Shown here: piece after piece, positions 35,532 through 43,769 of the stretch
Numbering within the stretch: the stretch's first letter is position 1
How the letters are laid out: each line of letters opens with the position of its first letter
Assembly (NCBI GenBank): GCA_965262665.1
Contig: CBDHFR010000004.1
Span: 3,286,001 to 3,350,000, forward strand
DNA from: CBDBND01 sp965262665
GTDB taxonomy: Bacteria; Pseudomonadota; Alphaproteobacteria; Rhodospirillales; Rhodospirillaceae
Reading direction: 5' to 3'
DNA: 64,000 nucleotides
Translations under genes and position numbers: made by a program
Notes under the pieces: model-generated
Seen by the model: the letters and a program-made list of their open reading frames with translations, nothing else
Database searches by the model: none
Told to the model about the DNA's origin: nothing

Positions 35532-35565
35532 CCCAACCCTTGATGGACTCCATCCCTACGATGGC

Positions 35566-35641
35566 TATGTCCGCTTTGGGTCAAAAGCAGACATTTACAG
35601 AAGTAAATTTCATGTCCGCTTTAGAACCAAGAGCAGACATA
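35566..35641. repeat. Tandem TCCGC palindromic repeats
   Basis: ATGTCCGCTTTGGGTCAAAA with GCAGACAT, then ATGTCCGCTTTAGAACCAAG with AGCAGACAT: two adjacent imperfect palindromes. IS5 copy 2 inserted next to them, and TTTTGACCCAAATCGGACAT follows on its right side. Confidence 0.65.
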
Positions 35642-35648
35642 ATTCTTA

Positions 35649-36555
35649 GAGGCCGTTTCGAAAGGGGTTGAGTGGCCGGTGTCGATGTGATTCCAGGAAG
35701 GTTGCTGAAACCGATCTGGAGCCGCCATGTGGACGCCGACCACCCGAGAGCAGCATAGCCGCAAGGCGCTGCGTTATCAGACTGATTTGACCGCTGCGGA
35801 GTGGGTTGTGATCGAGCCTCATTTGCCTCCGGCTCATGGCACGGGACGGCCCCGGTCATGGCCGATGCGAGAGATCGTCAACGGCATTTTCTACGTGATG
35901 CGGGCTGGCTGCCCTTGGCGCTTGCTGCCAAGCGATTTACCACCGTGGGGCACGATCTATCGCTGGTTCGCTAAGTTCCGCGACGACGGCCTCCTTGAGA
36001 AGATCAACCACTTTCTGGTCATGGCCGATCGCGAGCGGGTCGGACGCGAGGCCAGCCCGAGCGGCGCGATTATCGACAGCCAGAGCGTCAAGACGACCGA
36101 GGCTGGTGGCCCCCGCGGCTACGATGCGGGCAAGAAGATCAAGGGGCGCAAGCGCCACGCGCTGGTCGACACCGACGGGCGCGGCCTCGTGCTCGAGGCG
36201 CATCCGGCGAGTATCCAGGACCGCGATGGTGGCGGGCCGCTGCTGTGCGCCTCACGCGGCTCGTTTCCGTTCATCGAGAAGGTCTTTGCCGACAGCGGCT
36301 ACGCCGGCGAGAAGGTCGCCACGGCCACCATGATCGCCGTCGAGATCGTGCGCAAAAGCCCCGATCAGGTCGGCTTCGCCGTCCAACCGCGCCGCTGGGT
36401 CGTGGAGCGCTTCTTCGCCTGGATCAACCGCAACCGGCGACTGGCAAAGGACTTCGAGGCCACCATCGCCTCGGCCCGCGCCTTCCTCTACGCCGCCTCC
36501 GTCATGCTCCTCGTCCGCAGATTGGCCCGAGCCGCATGACTTTCGAAACCGACTC
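35649..36555 (+). mobile_element. IS5-family insertion sequence, copy 2 (907 bp)
   Basis: Ends GAGGCCGTTTCGAAA and TTTCGAAACCGACTC as in copy 1, with target duplication TTA at 35646-35648 and 36556-36558. Inserted within a TCCGC repeat cluster. Confidence 0.95.
35727..36539 (+). CDS. IS5-family transposase (copy 2)
   Basis: 270 residues, same DDE triad (D117, D189, E227) as copy 1 and one visible amino-acid difference (Ala23). Confidence 0.95.
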   Translation: MWTPTTREQHSRKALRYQTDLTAAEWVVIEPHLPPAHGTGRPRSWPMREIVNGIFYVMRAGCPWRLLPSDLPPWGTIYRWFAKFRDDGLLEKINHFLVMADRERVGREASPSGAIIDSQSVKTTEAGGPRGYDAGKKIKGRKRHALVDTDGRGLVLEAHPASIQDRDGGGPLLCASRGSFPFIEKVFADSGYAGEKVATATMIAVEIVRKSPDQVGFAVQPRRWVVERFFAWINRNRRLAKDFEATIASARAFLYAASVMLLVRRLARAA

Positions 36556-36681
36556 TTAGTCATTTGGATTTCCGCTTTTGACCCAAATCGGACATGTATC
36601 GTCCCAGCCAAGCGAACGATCTTGGTTAATGTCTTGAATTAGAGAAATGGGTTGCTCATCTGAAGATGCTTTGAGACGGAT

Positions 36682-36716
36682 TCGCCAGACTCAAGCTATT
36701 TTCCTCTGACAAGGCC
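36682..36716. mobile_element. Degenerate IS6 end
   Basis: CGCCAGACTCAAGCTATTTT followed by CCTCTGACAAGGCC resembles the 5' end of IS6 copies (CTCAAGCCGATTTACTCTGACAGTGCC-like) with several substitutions. Upstream (36559-36681) and downstream to 36834 no gene is seen. Confidence 0.5.
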
Positions 36717-36834
36717 CCCGCTGACGTGGACAAACTTGCGCGGCGGGCTGTAACAAGTCACGATCAATTGGCAGGGAAACATCACGTAGGAAACCCCGGC
36801 TCAGGACCGCGACACTGATTGGAGATCGCAGCCG

Positions 36835-37974
36835 ATGCCTCGCTTTGCCGCCATTTTTGCCGTTGCTCTCGCCGCCGTCGTCCATGCTGCAGGTCAGCCC
36901 ACCGTCGCCGAGAGCTTCGAGACGACCGATACGAACGGCGTGACCCTGCAGGCCTTCCCCGTCGCCACGTTCGATGAGCCGTGGGCGATGACCTTCCTGC
37001 CGGACGGTACGATGCTGGTGACGACCAAGCCCGGCAAGCTGTTTCACGTCACCCGGGACGGCGAGAAGACCGAGGTTGCGGGGATTTGGGACGTCGCCTA
37101 CGGCGGCCAGGGCGGGCTTGGCGACGTCGTCCTGCACCCGGATTTTTCACAAAATAACCTCGTCTATATCTCGAACGCCGAGACGCAGGACGGCGGCAAT
37201 ACGTTCAGAGCCGTCGTCAGGCGGGTCAGGTTCGACCGGTTCGGCGCCACGCCAACACTCACGGATGCCGAACGAATCTGGACTCAGAAGCCTAATGTGC
37301 CCGGCCGAGGGCACTTCAGCCACCGCATCGCCTTCGGCCCAGACGGTATGCTTTTCATCACCTCGGGCGAGCGTCAGAAGTTGACTCCGGCGCAGGATTT
37401 TACAATGGCGCTCGGTAAGATCATCCGGCTCTACGACGACGGAAGGGTGCCGGACGACAACCCGTGGCAGATCCGGGGCGAGCTGGCCAAGACCTTTTGG
37501 ACGACGGGCCACCGTAATATGCTTGGCATCGATTTCGACCGTGAGGGACGGTTGTGGGTACACGAGATGGGACCGCGGCATGGCGACGAGCTGAACCTGA
37601 TCGTTAGGGGCGAAAATTACGGTTGGCCGGTGGTGTCCAACGGCGATCATTATTCCGGCGTCCCGATCCCCGACCACCACACGCGCCCGGAATTCAACGC
37701 TCCCAAGGCCTTCTGGGTGCCGGCCATCTCGCCTGCGGGGTTCGTGATCTATGACGGCGAGATGTTTCCCGACTGGCGTGGTGACGGTTTTATCGGCGGG
37801 CTGTCCTCGCAAGCCCTGATTCGGATAGACATCTCCGGCGAAAACGTCCGGGAGGCCGGGCGTTTTGAATGGGGCAAGAGCATCCGCGAGATCGAGCAGG
37901 ACCCCGACGGCGCACTGTGGGTGCTCGAGGACGATTCCGATGCGCGCTTGTTGAGACTGACACCGAAAGATTAA
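36835..37974 (+). CDS. PQQ-dependent soluble aldose dehydrogenase
   Basis: 379 residues with a signal peptide (MPRFAAIFAVALAAVVHAAG). The six-bladed GSDH/sorbosone dehydrogenase propeller is recognisable: PWAMTFLPDGTMLVTTKPGK, GGQGGLGDVVLHPDF, GRGHFSHRIAFGPDGMLFIT, TTGHRNMLGIDFDREGRLWV, HEMGPRHGDELNLI, GENYGWPVVS and ISPAGFVIYDGEMFPDW. Conserved residues for PQQ and Ca binding (the GHRN, GPRHGDE and ISPAGF blocks) are in place. Periplasmic oxidation of aldose sugars with transfer to the respiratory chain is the family role. Complete gene, standing alone. Confidence 0.92.
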   Translation: MPRFAAIFAVALAAVVHAAGQPTVAESFETTDTNGVTLQAFPVATFDEPWAMTFLPDGTMLVTTKPGKLFHVTRDGEKTEVAGIWDVAYGGQGGLGDVVLHPDFSQNNLVYISNAETQDGGNTFRAVVRRVRFDRFGATPTLTDAERIWTQKPNVPGRGHFSHRIAFGPDGMLFITSGERQKLTPAQDFTMALGKIIRLYDDGRVPDDNPWQIRGELAKTFWTTGHRNMLGIDFDREGRLWVHEMGPRHGDELNLIVRGENYGWPVVSNGDHYSGVPIPDHHTRPEFNAPKAFWVPAISPAGFVIYDGEMFPDWRGDGFIGGLSSQALIRIDISGENVREAGRFEWGKSIREIEQDPDGALWVLEDDSDARLLRLTPKD

Positions 37975-38095
37975 GCGGCTGCACTACGCCTATCCGTAAA
38001 ACCGTGCGTTTTAATGCAGAAGCTTGACCAAATCCTGCCCCCGATTTGAACTCCGAAAAGCCATATGGGTGGAAGTGATAGCTCATGAATACTCA

Positions 38096-38205
38096 ACTCA
38101 TGTCAGTATATGACTAATCACATGAGTCGATGATTCATGAAGGAAGTCACGAAAAACACCCAATTGATTGGTAACTCGTGTCGAAATGTCACTAATGACA
38201 TGAGT
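38096..38205. promoter_or_regulatory. Two 32-nt palindromic operator-like repeats
   Basis: Units 38096-38127 (ACTCATGT ... ACATGAGT) and 38174-38205 (ACTCGTGTC ... GACATGAGT) are inverted repeats of equal length. The second contains GAAATGTCACT, also found in the XRE operator-like site at 308-339. They lie in a 417-bp gap (37975-38391) without a gene. Confidence 0.45.
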
Positions 38206-38289
38206 GATTGAAACAGATTGCAAATTACCGTTGACAACTGCGGCGTCGACAGTCCGGTCTAGTGAACCAGAGCTATCTCGACGCGGCCC

Positions 38290-38320
38290 CTGTCCCTTTC
38301 GAAAACCTCATCCGGTTGAT
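38290..38320. repeat. Half hairpin repeat (CGAAAACCT family)
   Basis: CTGTCCCTTTCGAAAACCTC and ATCCGGTTG; left arm only. Confidence 0.55.
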
Positions 38321-38391
38321 TTGAGTATAGAACATCTATAATCCGTTTAGGATGATATCGTTCGTTGGAATGTTCTTCATGACGTTGGTAG

Positions 38392-39196
38392 GGCACTGTC
38401 AGAGTAAATCGGCTTGAGTCAAGTAGTGCAGTCTCTTAGCCTCCAGAGATGCAAAATCCCTTCCGTTATTTCAACAGCTCGCCCGAGGTCATCCGCCTCG
38501 CTGTGATGCTGTATGTGAGATTCCCGCTTTCCTTCAGGCAGGTTGAAGACCTGCTCCACGAACGGGGCATCGACGTCTCTTACGAAACGGTGCGGTACTG
38601 GTGGAACCGCTTTGGCCCGTTGTTTTCTTCGGAGATCCGGAAACGCCGTGTTCGTCATGGATCCTATTCGCTGTGGCGCTGGCACCGTGATGAGGTGTTT
38701 GTCCGGATCAACGGTGAGACACATTATCTATGGCGTGCCGTTGACCATGAAGGCGAAGTCCTTGAGGTCTATGTCACCAAACGGCGGGATCACAGGGCTG
38801 CACTTGAGTTTCTGAAGCAGGCTATGAGGCGTTATGGTCGGCCGACCACGATCGTCACGGACCGACTTCGTTCATACGGCGCCGCGATGAAAGATATTGG
38901 GCTCGAAGACCGTCAGCTTTGTGGTCAGTGGCTCAACAATCGAGCTGAAAATTCACATCAGCCCTTCCGACGACGAGAGAAAGCGATGGCGCGGTTCAGA
39001 GACATCAAGACCCTACAGAAATTTGCCTCTGTCCATGCCTCGATCCATAACCACTTCAACCACCAACGCCACCTCAACCGTCGCGAACCTTTCAAACAAG
39101 ACCGAGACGCTGCCCTGGCCGAGTGGCGTCAACTTGCTGCCTGAAGATCCTCTATTAGGGCTTCTTATGCTCCGGCCCAGTTAGTCTGACACGGCC
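38392..39196 (+). mobile_element. IS6-family insertion sequence, copy J (805 bp)
   Basis: Left end GGCACTGTCAGAGTAA at 38392. The right end is altered (TTAGTCTGACACGGCC at 39196) but the length is exact. Flanks gttggtag and agccatcc differ. Confidence 0.93.
38449..39144 (+). CDS. IS6-family transposase (copy J, divergent)
   Basis: 231 residues; more diverged from the other copies (YVRFPLSFRQVEDLLHERGI, GLEDRQLCGQWLNN). The usual WHLDEVF is WHRDEVF here, with D81 kept, D138 and E167 present. Confidence 0.93.
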   Translation: MQNPFRYFNSSPEVIRLAVMLYVRFPLSFRQVEDLLHERGIDVSYETVRYWWNRFGPLFSSEIRKRRVRHGSYSLWRWHRDEVFVRINGETHYLWRAVDHEGEVLEVYVTKRRDHRAALEFLKQAMRRYGRPTTIVTDRLRSYGAAMKDIGLEDRQLCGQWLNNRAENSHQPFRRREKAMARFRDIKTLQKFASVHASIHNHFNHQRHLNRREPFKQDRDAALAEWRQLAA

Positions 39197-39293
39197 AGCC
39201 ATCCAGCTCCGCGATGGTCACGCCGTCGCGTTCTGCGGGAATGGCGCTCAGAAGATCATGCAGCCGGTCGAGGTCCGGGTCCGTGTCGGTCAT
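39197..39293 (-). pseudogene. UPF0149/YecA-like N-terminal fragment
   Basis: From ATG 39293: MTDTDPDLDRLHDLLSAIPA, then ERDGVTIAELDGW, cut by IS6 copy J. The LxxLHDLLSAIP...ISELDGW pattern matches the start of UPF0149/YecA-type proteins. It was the last gene of the RecD2 operon, 10 bp downstream. Confidence 0.5.
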
Positions 39294-39303
39294 GGCCCGG
39301 CAG

Positions 39304-41577
39304 TTATTTGTATGGCATCGCCCCGGTCAACATCGATCCCTGCTGTGCCCCGGCACCGGCGGGTATGCCGGATTCCGCACCGCCCGTCGGACCGGCCAGC
39401 CACTCGTCCAGCTTCGACCAGCGCCGGCGTCCCGAGGCGTTACGCACGGCGATGGCGACCGCCTTCTTCTGGCCCACCAGCACCACCAGGCGCTTGCCGC
39501 GCGTGACCCCGGTGTAGAGGAGGTTCCGCCGCAGCATCGCGTAGTGCTGGGTCAGAACCGGAATCACCACGGCCGGATACTCCGAGCCCTGGCTCTTGTG
39601 AACCGTCGCGGCATAGGCCGGCACCAGCGTATCGAGTTCGCCAAAGCCGTAGAGGAGATCGCGTCCCTCAAACTGCGCGGTCAGCTCGCCGGCGTCTGGA
39701 TCCACATCGGCGATAAGACCGATGTCGCCGTTGTAGATCTCCTTGTCGTAGTCGTTCTCGATCTGCATCACCTTGTCGCCCGGCGCGAAGATCCAGCCGA
39801 AGCGCTCGACCTTACGTTCCCCTGCTGGGTTGAGGGCGGCCTGGAGCTCGATGTTTAAAGAGCGGGCGCCGGCGCCGCCCCGGTTCATCGGGCACAGCAC
39901 CTGGATATCCTGCATGGCGTCGAACCCGAACCGCTGCGGGATGCGGGTCTTGACCAGCTCGACGATCCGGACGGCCGCGGTTTCGGGATCTTCAGCCGGC
40001 ACGAAGTAGAAGTCGCTGTCGCCCTCCGGCCGGGAGAGGTCGGGGATGGCCCCCCGGTTGATGCCGTGGGCGGTGGTGACGATCCGGCTTTGCGCCGCCT
40101 GGCGGAACACCTCGGTCAACCGAACCACCGGCACCGCGCCGGAGGCGATGATGTCGGCCAGCACCTGACCTGGTCCCACCGAGGGCAACTGGTCGACATC
40201 GCCCACGACCAGCAGTGCGGCCCCATCGGGGACCGCCGCGAGCAGCGCCCGCATCAATATGACGTCGACCATCGACGTCTCGTCGATCACCAGCAGGCTG
40301 CAATTGAGCGGGTTCTCCGCATCTCGCCTGAACCCGCCATTCCTGGGGTTTACCTCGAGCAGGCGGTGGATCGTCTTCGCCTCCAACCCGGTGGCCTCGC
40401 TCATGCGCTTGGCCGCGCGCCCGGTCGGCGCGCACAGCAGCATCTCGACATCCTTGGCGGACAGGATGCGCAGGATGGAATTGACAATGGTTGTCTTGCC
40501 GACGCCGGGCCCACCGGTGATCACCGAGACCTTCGAGGAGAGCGCCGCGCGGACCGCATCGGCCTGGCCGGGCGCCAAGGCGAGCCCGGTCTTCCCCTCC
40601 ACCCAGGGCAGGGCCTTTTCCGGGTCGATGTCGGGCCATGGGAGTTTGCCGGCCGCGATCCCCAGAAGACGCCCGGCGATCGCGCGTTCGGCCCGGTGCA
40701 ACCCCCCGAGTAATATGCAGGGGATCTCCCCCACCGTGTCGGCGACCACCGTGCCTTCGGCCAGCTCCAGGTCCAGCGCAGCGCGGATCAGCTCGCCGGG
40801 TACCTCCAGGAGTTTGGCCGCGAGCGGTCCCAGTTCCTCTTCCGGCAGGCCGCAATGACCCACGTCCATCGCTTCGATCAGCGCATAGCCGATACCCGCG
40901 CGGACCCGGACCATGGCCGTCTTCTCGATCCCGAGCTTCATCGCGATGGCGTCGGCGGTCACGAAGCCGATGCCGCGGATGTCGCGCGCGAGGCGGTATG
41001 GGTTCTCCGTCATCACCTCCACGGCATCGGCGCCGTAGGTCCTGAATATCCGCACCGCCCTCGCCGTGCCGACGCCGTGGCTGTGCAGAAACACCATGAT
41101 CTCGCGGACGACCTTCTGCTCGGCCCAGGCGTCGGTGATCCGCTTCGCCCGCACCTTCCCGATGCCGGTCACCTCGCGCAGCCGTTCCGGTTCGGCCTCG
41201 ATCACGTCGAACACCTTCTCGCCGAACGCCCGGGTCAGCTTGCGGGCATAGACCGGGCCGATGCCCCGGATCATGCCCGAGCCGAGATACTTCTTGATGC
41301 CCTCGACCGAGGACGGCTCGGAGGTACGCATGAAGCGCGCCCTGAACTGCTGCCCGTGGGCGCGGTCGTTGACCCACTCCCCGGATGCGGTGATCCATTC
41401 GCCAGGAGAAACCATGGCGGCGTGCCCGACCACCGTGACCAGGTCGCGATGCCCCCGCGCCTTCGTCCTCAGGACGCAGAATCCGTTCTCGGGGTTGTGG
41501 AAGGTGACGCGCTCGACCAGCCCGGCCAGGACCTCCCGGTCCGAGGACTCCTGACGCCCGCCGGCTGCGAGTTTCAC
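39304..41577 (-). CDS. recD2: RecD2-type ATP-dependent DNA helicase
   Basis: 757 residues, full length. N-terminal OB-like region (GLVERVTFHNPENGFCVLRT), helix-hairpin-helix repeats (GSGMIRGIGPVYARKL, EVTGIGKVRAKRI, DIRGIGFVTADAIAMKLGI), then a superfamily 1B helicase core: Walker A GGPGVGKTT (355-363), CAPTGRAAKRMSE, Walker B LLVIDETSM with D432/E433, VGDVDQLPSVGPGQVL, LTEVFRQA and motif V/VI TVHKSQGSEYPAVV with YTGVTRGKRLVVLVG. A 5'-3' helicase acting in repair independently of RecBC. The start overlaps the stop of the upstream gene by 4 bp. The antisense frame here is Arg-rich and is a shadow. Confidence 0.95.
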   Translation of the reverse strand: MKLAAGGRQESSDREVLAGLVERVTFHNPENGFCVLRTKARGHRDLVTVVGHAAMVSPGEWITASGEWVNDRAHGQQFRARFMRTSEPSSVEGIKKYLGSGMIRGIGPVYARKLTRAFGEKVFDVIEAEPERLREVTGIGKVRAKRITDAWAEQKVVREIMVFLHSHGVGTARAVRIFRTYGADAVEVMTENPYRLARDIRGIGFVTADAIAMKLGIEKTAMVRVRAGIGYALIEAMDVGHCGLPEEELGPLAAKLLEVPGELIRAALDLELAEGTVVADTVGEIPCILLGGLHRAERAIAGRLLGIAAGKLPWPDIDPEKALPWVEGKTGLALAPGQADAVRAALSSKVSVITGGPGVGKTTIVNSILRILSAKDVEMLLCAPTGRAAKRMSEATGLEAKTIHRLLEVNPRNGGFRRDAENPLNCSLLVIDETSMVDVILMRALLAAVPDGAALLVVGDVDQLPSVGPGQVLADIIASGAVPVVRLTEVFRQAAQSRIVTTAHGINRGAIPDLSRPEGDSDFYFVPAEDPETAAVRIVELVKTRIPQRFGFDAMQDIQVLCPMNRGGAGARSLNIELQAALNPAGERKVERFGWIFAPGDKVMQIENDYDKEIYNGDIGLIADVDPDAGELTAQFEGRDLLYGFGELDTLVPAYAATVHKSQGSEYPAVVIPVLTQHYAMLRRNLLYTGVTRGKRLVVLVGQKKAVAIAVRNASGRRRWSKLDEWLAGPTGGAESGIPAGAGAQQGSMLTGAMPYK

Positions 41578-41960
41578 GACGTGCCGAGCGCTGGGGCGGT
41601 CAGCAGCTCCTTGACGAACTCGAAGCGGCGCGCCTCGGCGGCCGAGGCGGCAAGGTCGTCCAGCTCCGGATCGTAGACGTCCATCGTGTCCATGTTCCGC
41701 TGGAGACGCTCACGCTCGATCCGCGCCAGGTGCTCTTCGATTTCCTCGGGCGTGAACATCCGTCTGAGCTCCAAGACGAACCGCGGCAATGCCCCCGCGA
41801 ATTCGGGATGTTCCGCCGCCGCCTCCGCGAATCTGAGCAGCTTCTCGCCGACCGCATAGTCGAAGGCCGACTCGACGCCGTGTCTTAGCCGGATGGACTC
41901 GGCCGCCTCGCACTGCTCCCTCCAGACCTCGTGCCAGCGGCGCTCCGTCGTCTGCTCCAT
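41574..41960 (-). CDS. Conserved helical protein coupled to RecD2
   Basis: 128 residues from ATG 41960, which has GAGGAG 8 nt upstream (an ATG at 41975 is less well placed). Charged, helical: RRWHEVWREQCEAAESIRLR, ALPRFVLELRRMFTPEEIEE, HLARIERERLQRNMDTMDVY. No catalytic motif. It overlaps recD2 by ATGA, so translation is coupled; likely an accessory or regulator of the helicase, by context only. Confidence 0.7.
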   Translation of the reverse strand: MEQTTERRWHEVWREQCEAAESIRLRHGVESAFDYAVGEKLLRFAEAAAEHPEFAGALPRFVLELRRMFTPEEIEEHLARIERERLQRNMDTMDVYDPELDDLAASAAEARRFEFVKELLTAPALGTS

Positions 41961-42015
41961 TCCCCATCTCCTCATCCCCCACTCCTATACGCTGTCGCCG
42001 GAATGTAGTCTCGTT

Positions 42016-42035
42016 GGTTGCGGGGTCCCGCAACC
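42016..42035. terminator. Perfect GC-rich hairpin at operon start
   Basis: GGTTGCGGGGTCCCGCAACC is a 9-bp perfect stem with a 2-nt centre, 40-60 bp upstream of the RecD2 operon start and 6 bp from IS6 copy K. No T-run on either side, so terminator function is uncertain; it may be a remnant of an upstream gene end. Confidence 0.35.
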
Positions 42036-42041
42036 ACCGTT

Positions 42042-42846
42042 GGCATTGTCAGACTAACTTGGTCGGACCTGAAGAACCTACAATCGAGGACTTTTAGGCT
42101 GCAAGTTGACACCACTCGGCCAGGGCGGTAGCTCGGTCTTGTTTGAAAGTATCGCGGCGGTTGAGATGGCGTTGGTGGTTGAAATGGTTGTGGATCGAGG
42201 CGTGAATGGAGGAGAATTTCTGCAGGGTCTTGATGTCTCTGAACCGAGCCATTGCCCCTTCCCGTCGTCGCAAGGGCTGATGTGAGTTTTCCGCCCGGTT
42301 GTTGAGCCAGCGCCTGGTCTCTTGACAATCTTCATTGCCAATCACCTTCATCGTAGCCCGGTATGACTTTAGCCTATCCGTGACGATCGAAGTCGGCCGG
42401 CCATAACGCTTCATGGCACGTTTAAGGAATTCAAGCGCAGCCCTGTGATCCCGCCGTTTCGTGGCATAGACCTCAAGCACTTCGCCTTCATGGTCAACGG
42501 CACGCCATAGATAATGTGTCTCGCTGTTGATGCGGACAAATACCTCATCAAGATGCCAGCGCCACAGCGAATAGGATCCACGATGAACACGGCGTTTCCG
42601 GATCTCGGCTGCAAACAAAGGACCAAAGCGGCTCCACCAGTACCGTACGGTCTCATGGCAAACGTCGACGCCGCGCTCGGACAGAAGATCTTCGACCTGT
42701 CTCAGCGACAAGGGGTAACGGACATACAGCATCACCGCGCTGCGGATGACCTCAGGCGAACTGTTGAAATAACGGAAGGGATTGTGCATCGCCGGAGGCT
42801 AGGGGACCTTACTTTTCAGTTCAAGCTGATTTGACCTGACAATGCC
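42042..42846 (-). mobile_element. IS6-family insertion sequence, copy K (805 bp)
   Basis: Ends GGCATTGTCAGACTAA at 42042 and TGACCTGACAATGCC at 42846. Nearly identical to copy L. The right flank is another IS6 end remnant. Confidence 0.95.
42094..42789 (-). CDS. IS6-family transposase (copy K)
   Basis: 231 residues, SERGVDVCHETVRYWWSRFG block shared only with copy L; differs from L at two residues (Thr for Ala near positions 133 and 146). DDE intact. Confidence 0.95.
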   Translation of the reverse strand: MHNPFRYFNSSPEVIRSAVMLYVRYPLSLRQVEDLLSERGVDVCHETVRYWWSRFGPLFAAEIRKRRVHRGSYSLWRWHLDEVFVRINSETHYLWRAVDHEGEVLEVYATKRRDHRAALEFLKRAMKRYGRPTSIVTDRLKSYRATMKVIGNEDCQETRRWLNNRAENSHQPLRRREGAMARFRDIKTLQKFSSIHASIHNHFNHQRHLNRRDTFKQDRATALAEWCQLAA

Positions 42847-42940
42847 CAGGCGAGCTATTGAAATAACGGAAAGGATTGTGCATCGCCGGAGGCTACGAGA
42901 CCTTACGTCCCCGCTCAAGCCGATTTAGTCTGACAATGCC
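42847..42940 (-). mobile_element. IS6 5'-end remnant (94 bp) abutting copy K
   Basis: Ends TTAGTCTGACAATGCC at 42940 and contains the transposase start to AGCTCGCCTG in the coding direction. Its break matches those at 31882 and 33176 within a few bases. Confidence 0.85.
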
Positions 42941-43537
42941 CTGGTGAGGTAGTAAATCTGTGACTGGCAATAACCCACGCCAAGCGACGTTTCCGGTGAA
43001 AGCTGCACCTTTTGTCACTCCAATTGTCGATCGGACAACTGACCGAACACCGTCACACCCAACCAAAAGATCGCCGCTCACTTTAGCCCCGTTTGTGAAA
43101 CGAGCTATAACTGCCAGCCCATCCTGCTCAGAGTCGGCTATTTCATAGCCCAAATGGATGCAATCGGGATCGTTCGCAACAACAGCGGCTCTTAACGCGG
43201 TATGAATGTGGACCCGATGAACGTCATAGTAGGGTTCCCCATACCGTTCAGTAAAACTTTGGCCCAAATCCGTTTTACTGAGCGTCTCACCGGCCTGAAA
43301 GTGCTTGGTCTGGGTAATTCCCGGTTGCACCGCATCCTTTTCGACGTCTTCGATGACCCCCAGATGCTTGAGAGCCCGTATGGAATTGGGGGTCAACATG
43401 ACGCCCGCGCCAACTTCCGCTAGTTTGGAAGCGCGTTCATAAATGGCTACGGAGATGCCCCGGCGCTGCAGAGCCAGAGCCAGAGCCAATCCACCGATAC
43501 CTACACCAATGACAATAACGGAAGACTTGCCCACCAC
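42941..43537 (-). pseudogene. FAD-dependent aromatic monooxygenase, C-terminally truncated
   Basis: From a GTG at 43537 with TTGAGG 8-10 nt upstream. Salicylate hydroxylase/PHBH-like: dinucleotide loop VIVIGVGIGGLALALALQRR, IYERASKLAEVGAGVMLTPN, the Arg-containing VHRVHIHTALRAAV and the DG motif GDLLVGCDGVRSVVR. It is cut by an IS6 remnant at 42941 after WRGLLPVTDLLPHQG, losing the GD motif and substrate domain, about half the protein. Divergent from the alpha/beta hydrolase at 43770, which suggests a former aromatic-degradation locus. Confidence 0.85.
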
Positions 43538-43769
43538 TTTATAATTCCTCAATGTATGTAATCTATCAGCATTGATACTTTAGAGCGATTTGCAAGCGAC
43601 GAGTCATCGGCAATTCACATAGTATGCTTCGTTCAAGAACAATAGTTAGCCGCTAGACAGACGATTAAACAAAGTTTCTAGTATGCGGCATGAAATACGG
43701 CATCAGGTCATGGTGTTGAAACGTCAGCATAAAGGTTGGGTGGTCGCTGCGCAGGATGGGAGGAAAATT

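Noticed and set aside
39992..41398. Long Arg/Gly-rich open frame on the minus strand inside the helicase gene
   Set aside because: It is an off-frame shadow of recD2: composition is Arg/Gly/Pro-rich with no domain, while the recD2 frame has all helicase motifs.
40855..41676. 273-codon plus-strand frame opposite recD2
   Set aside because: Antisense, His/Arg/Asp-rich low-complexity translation, spans two real overlapping genes.
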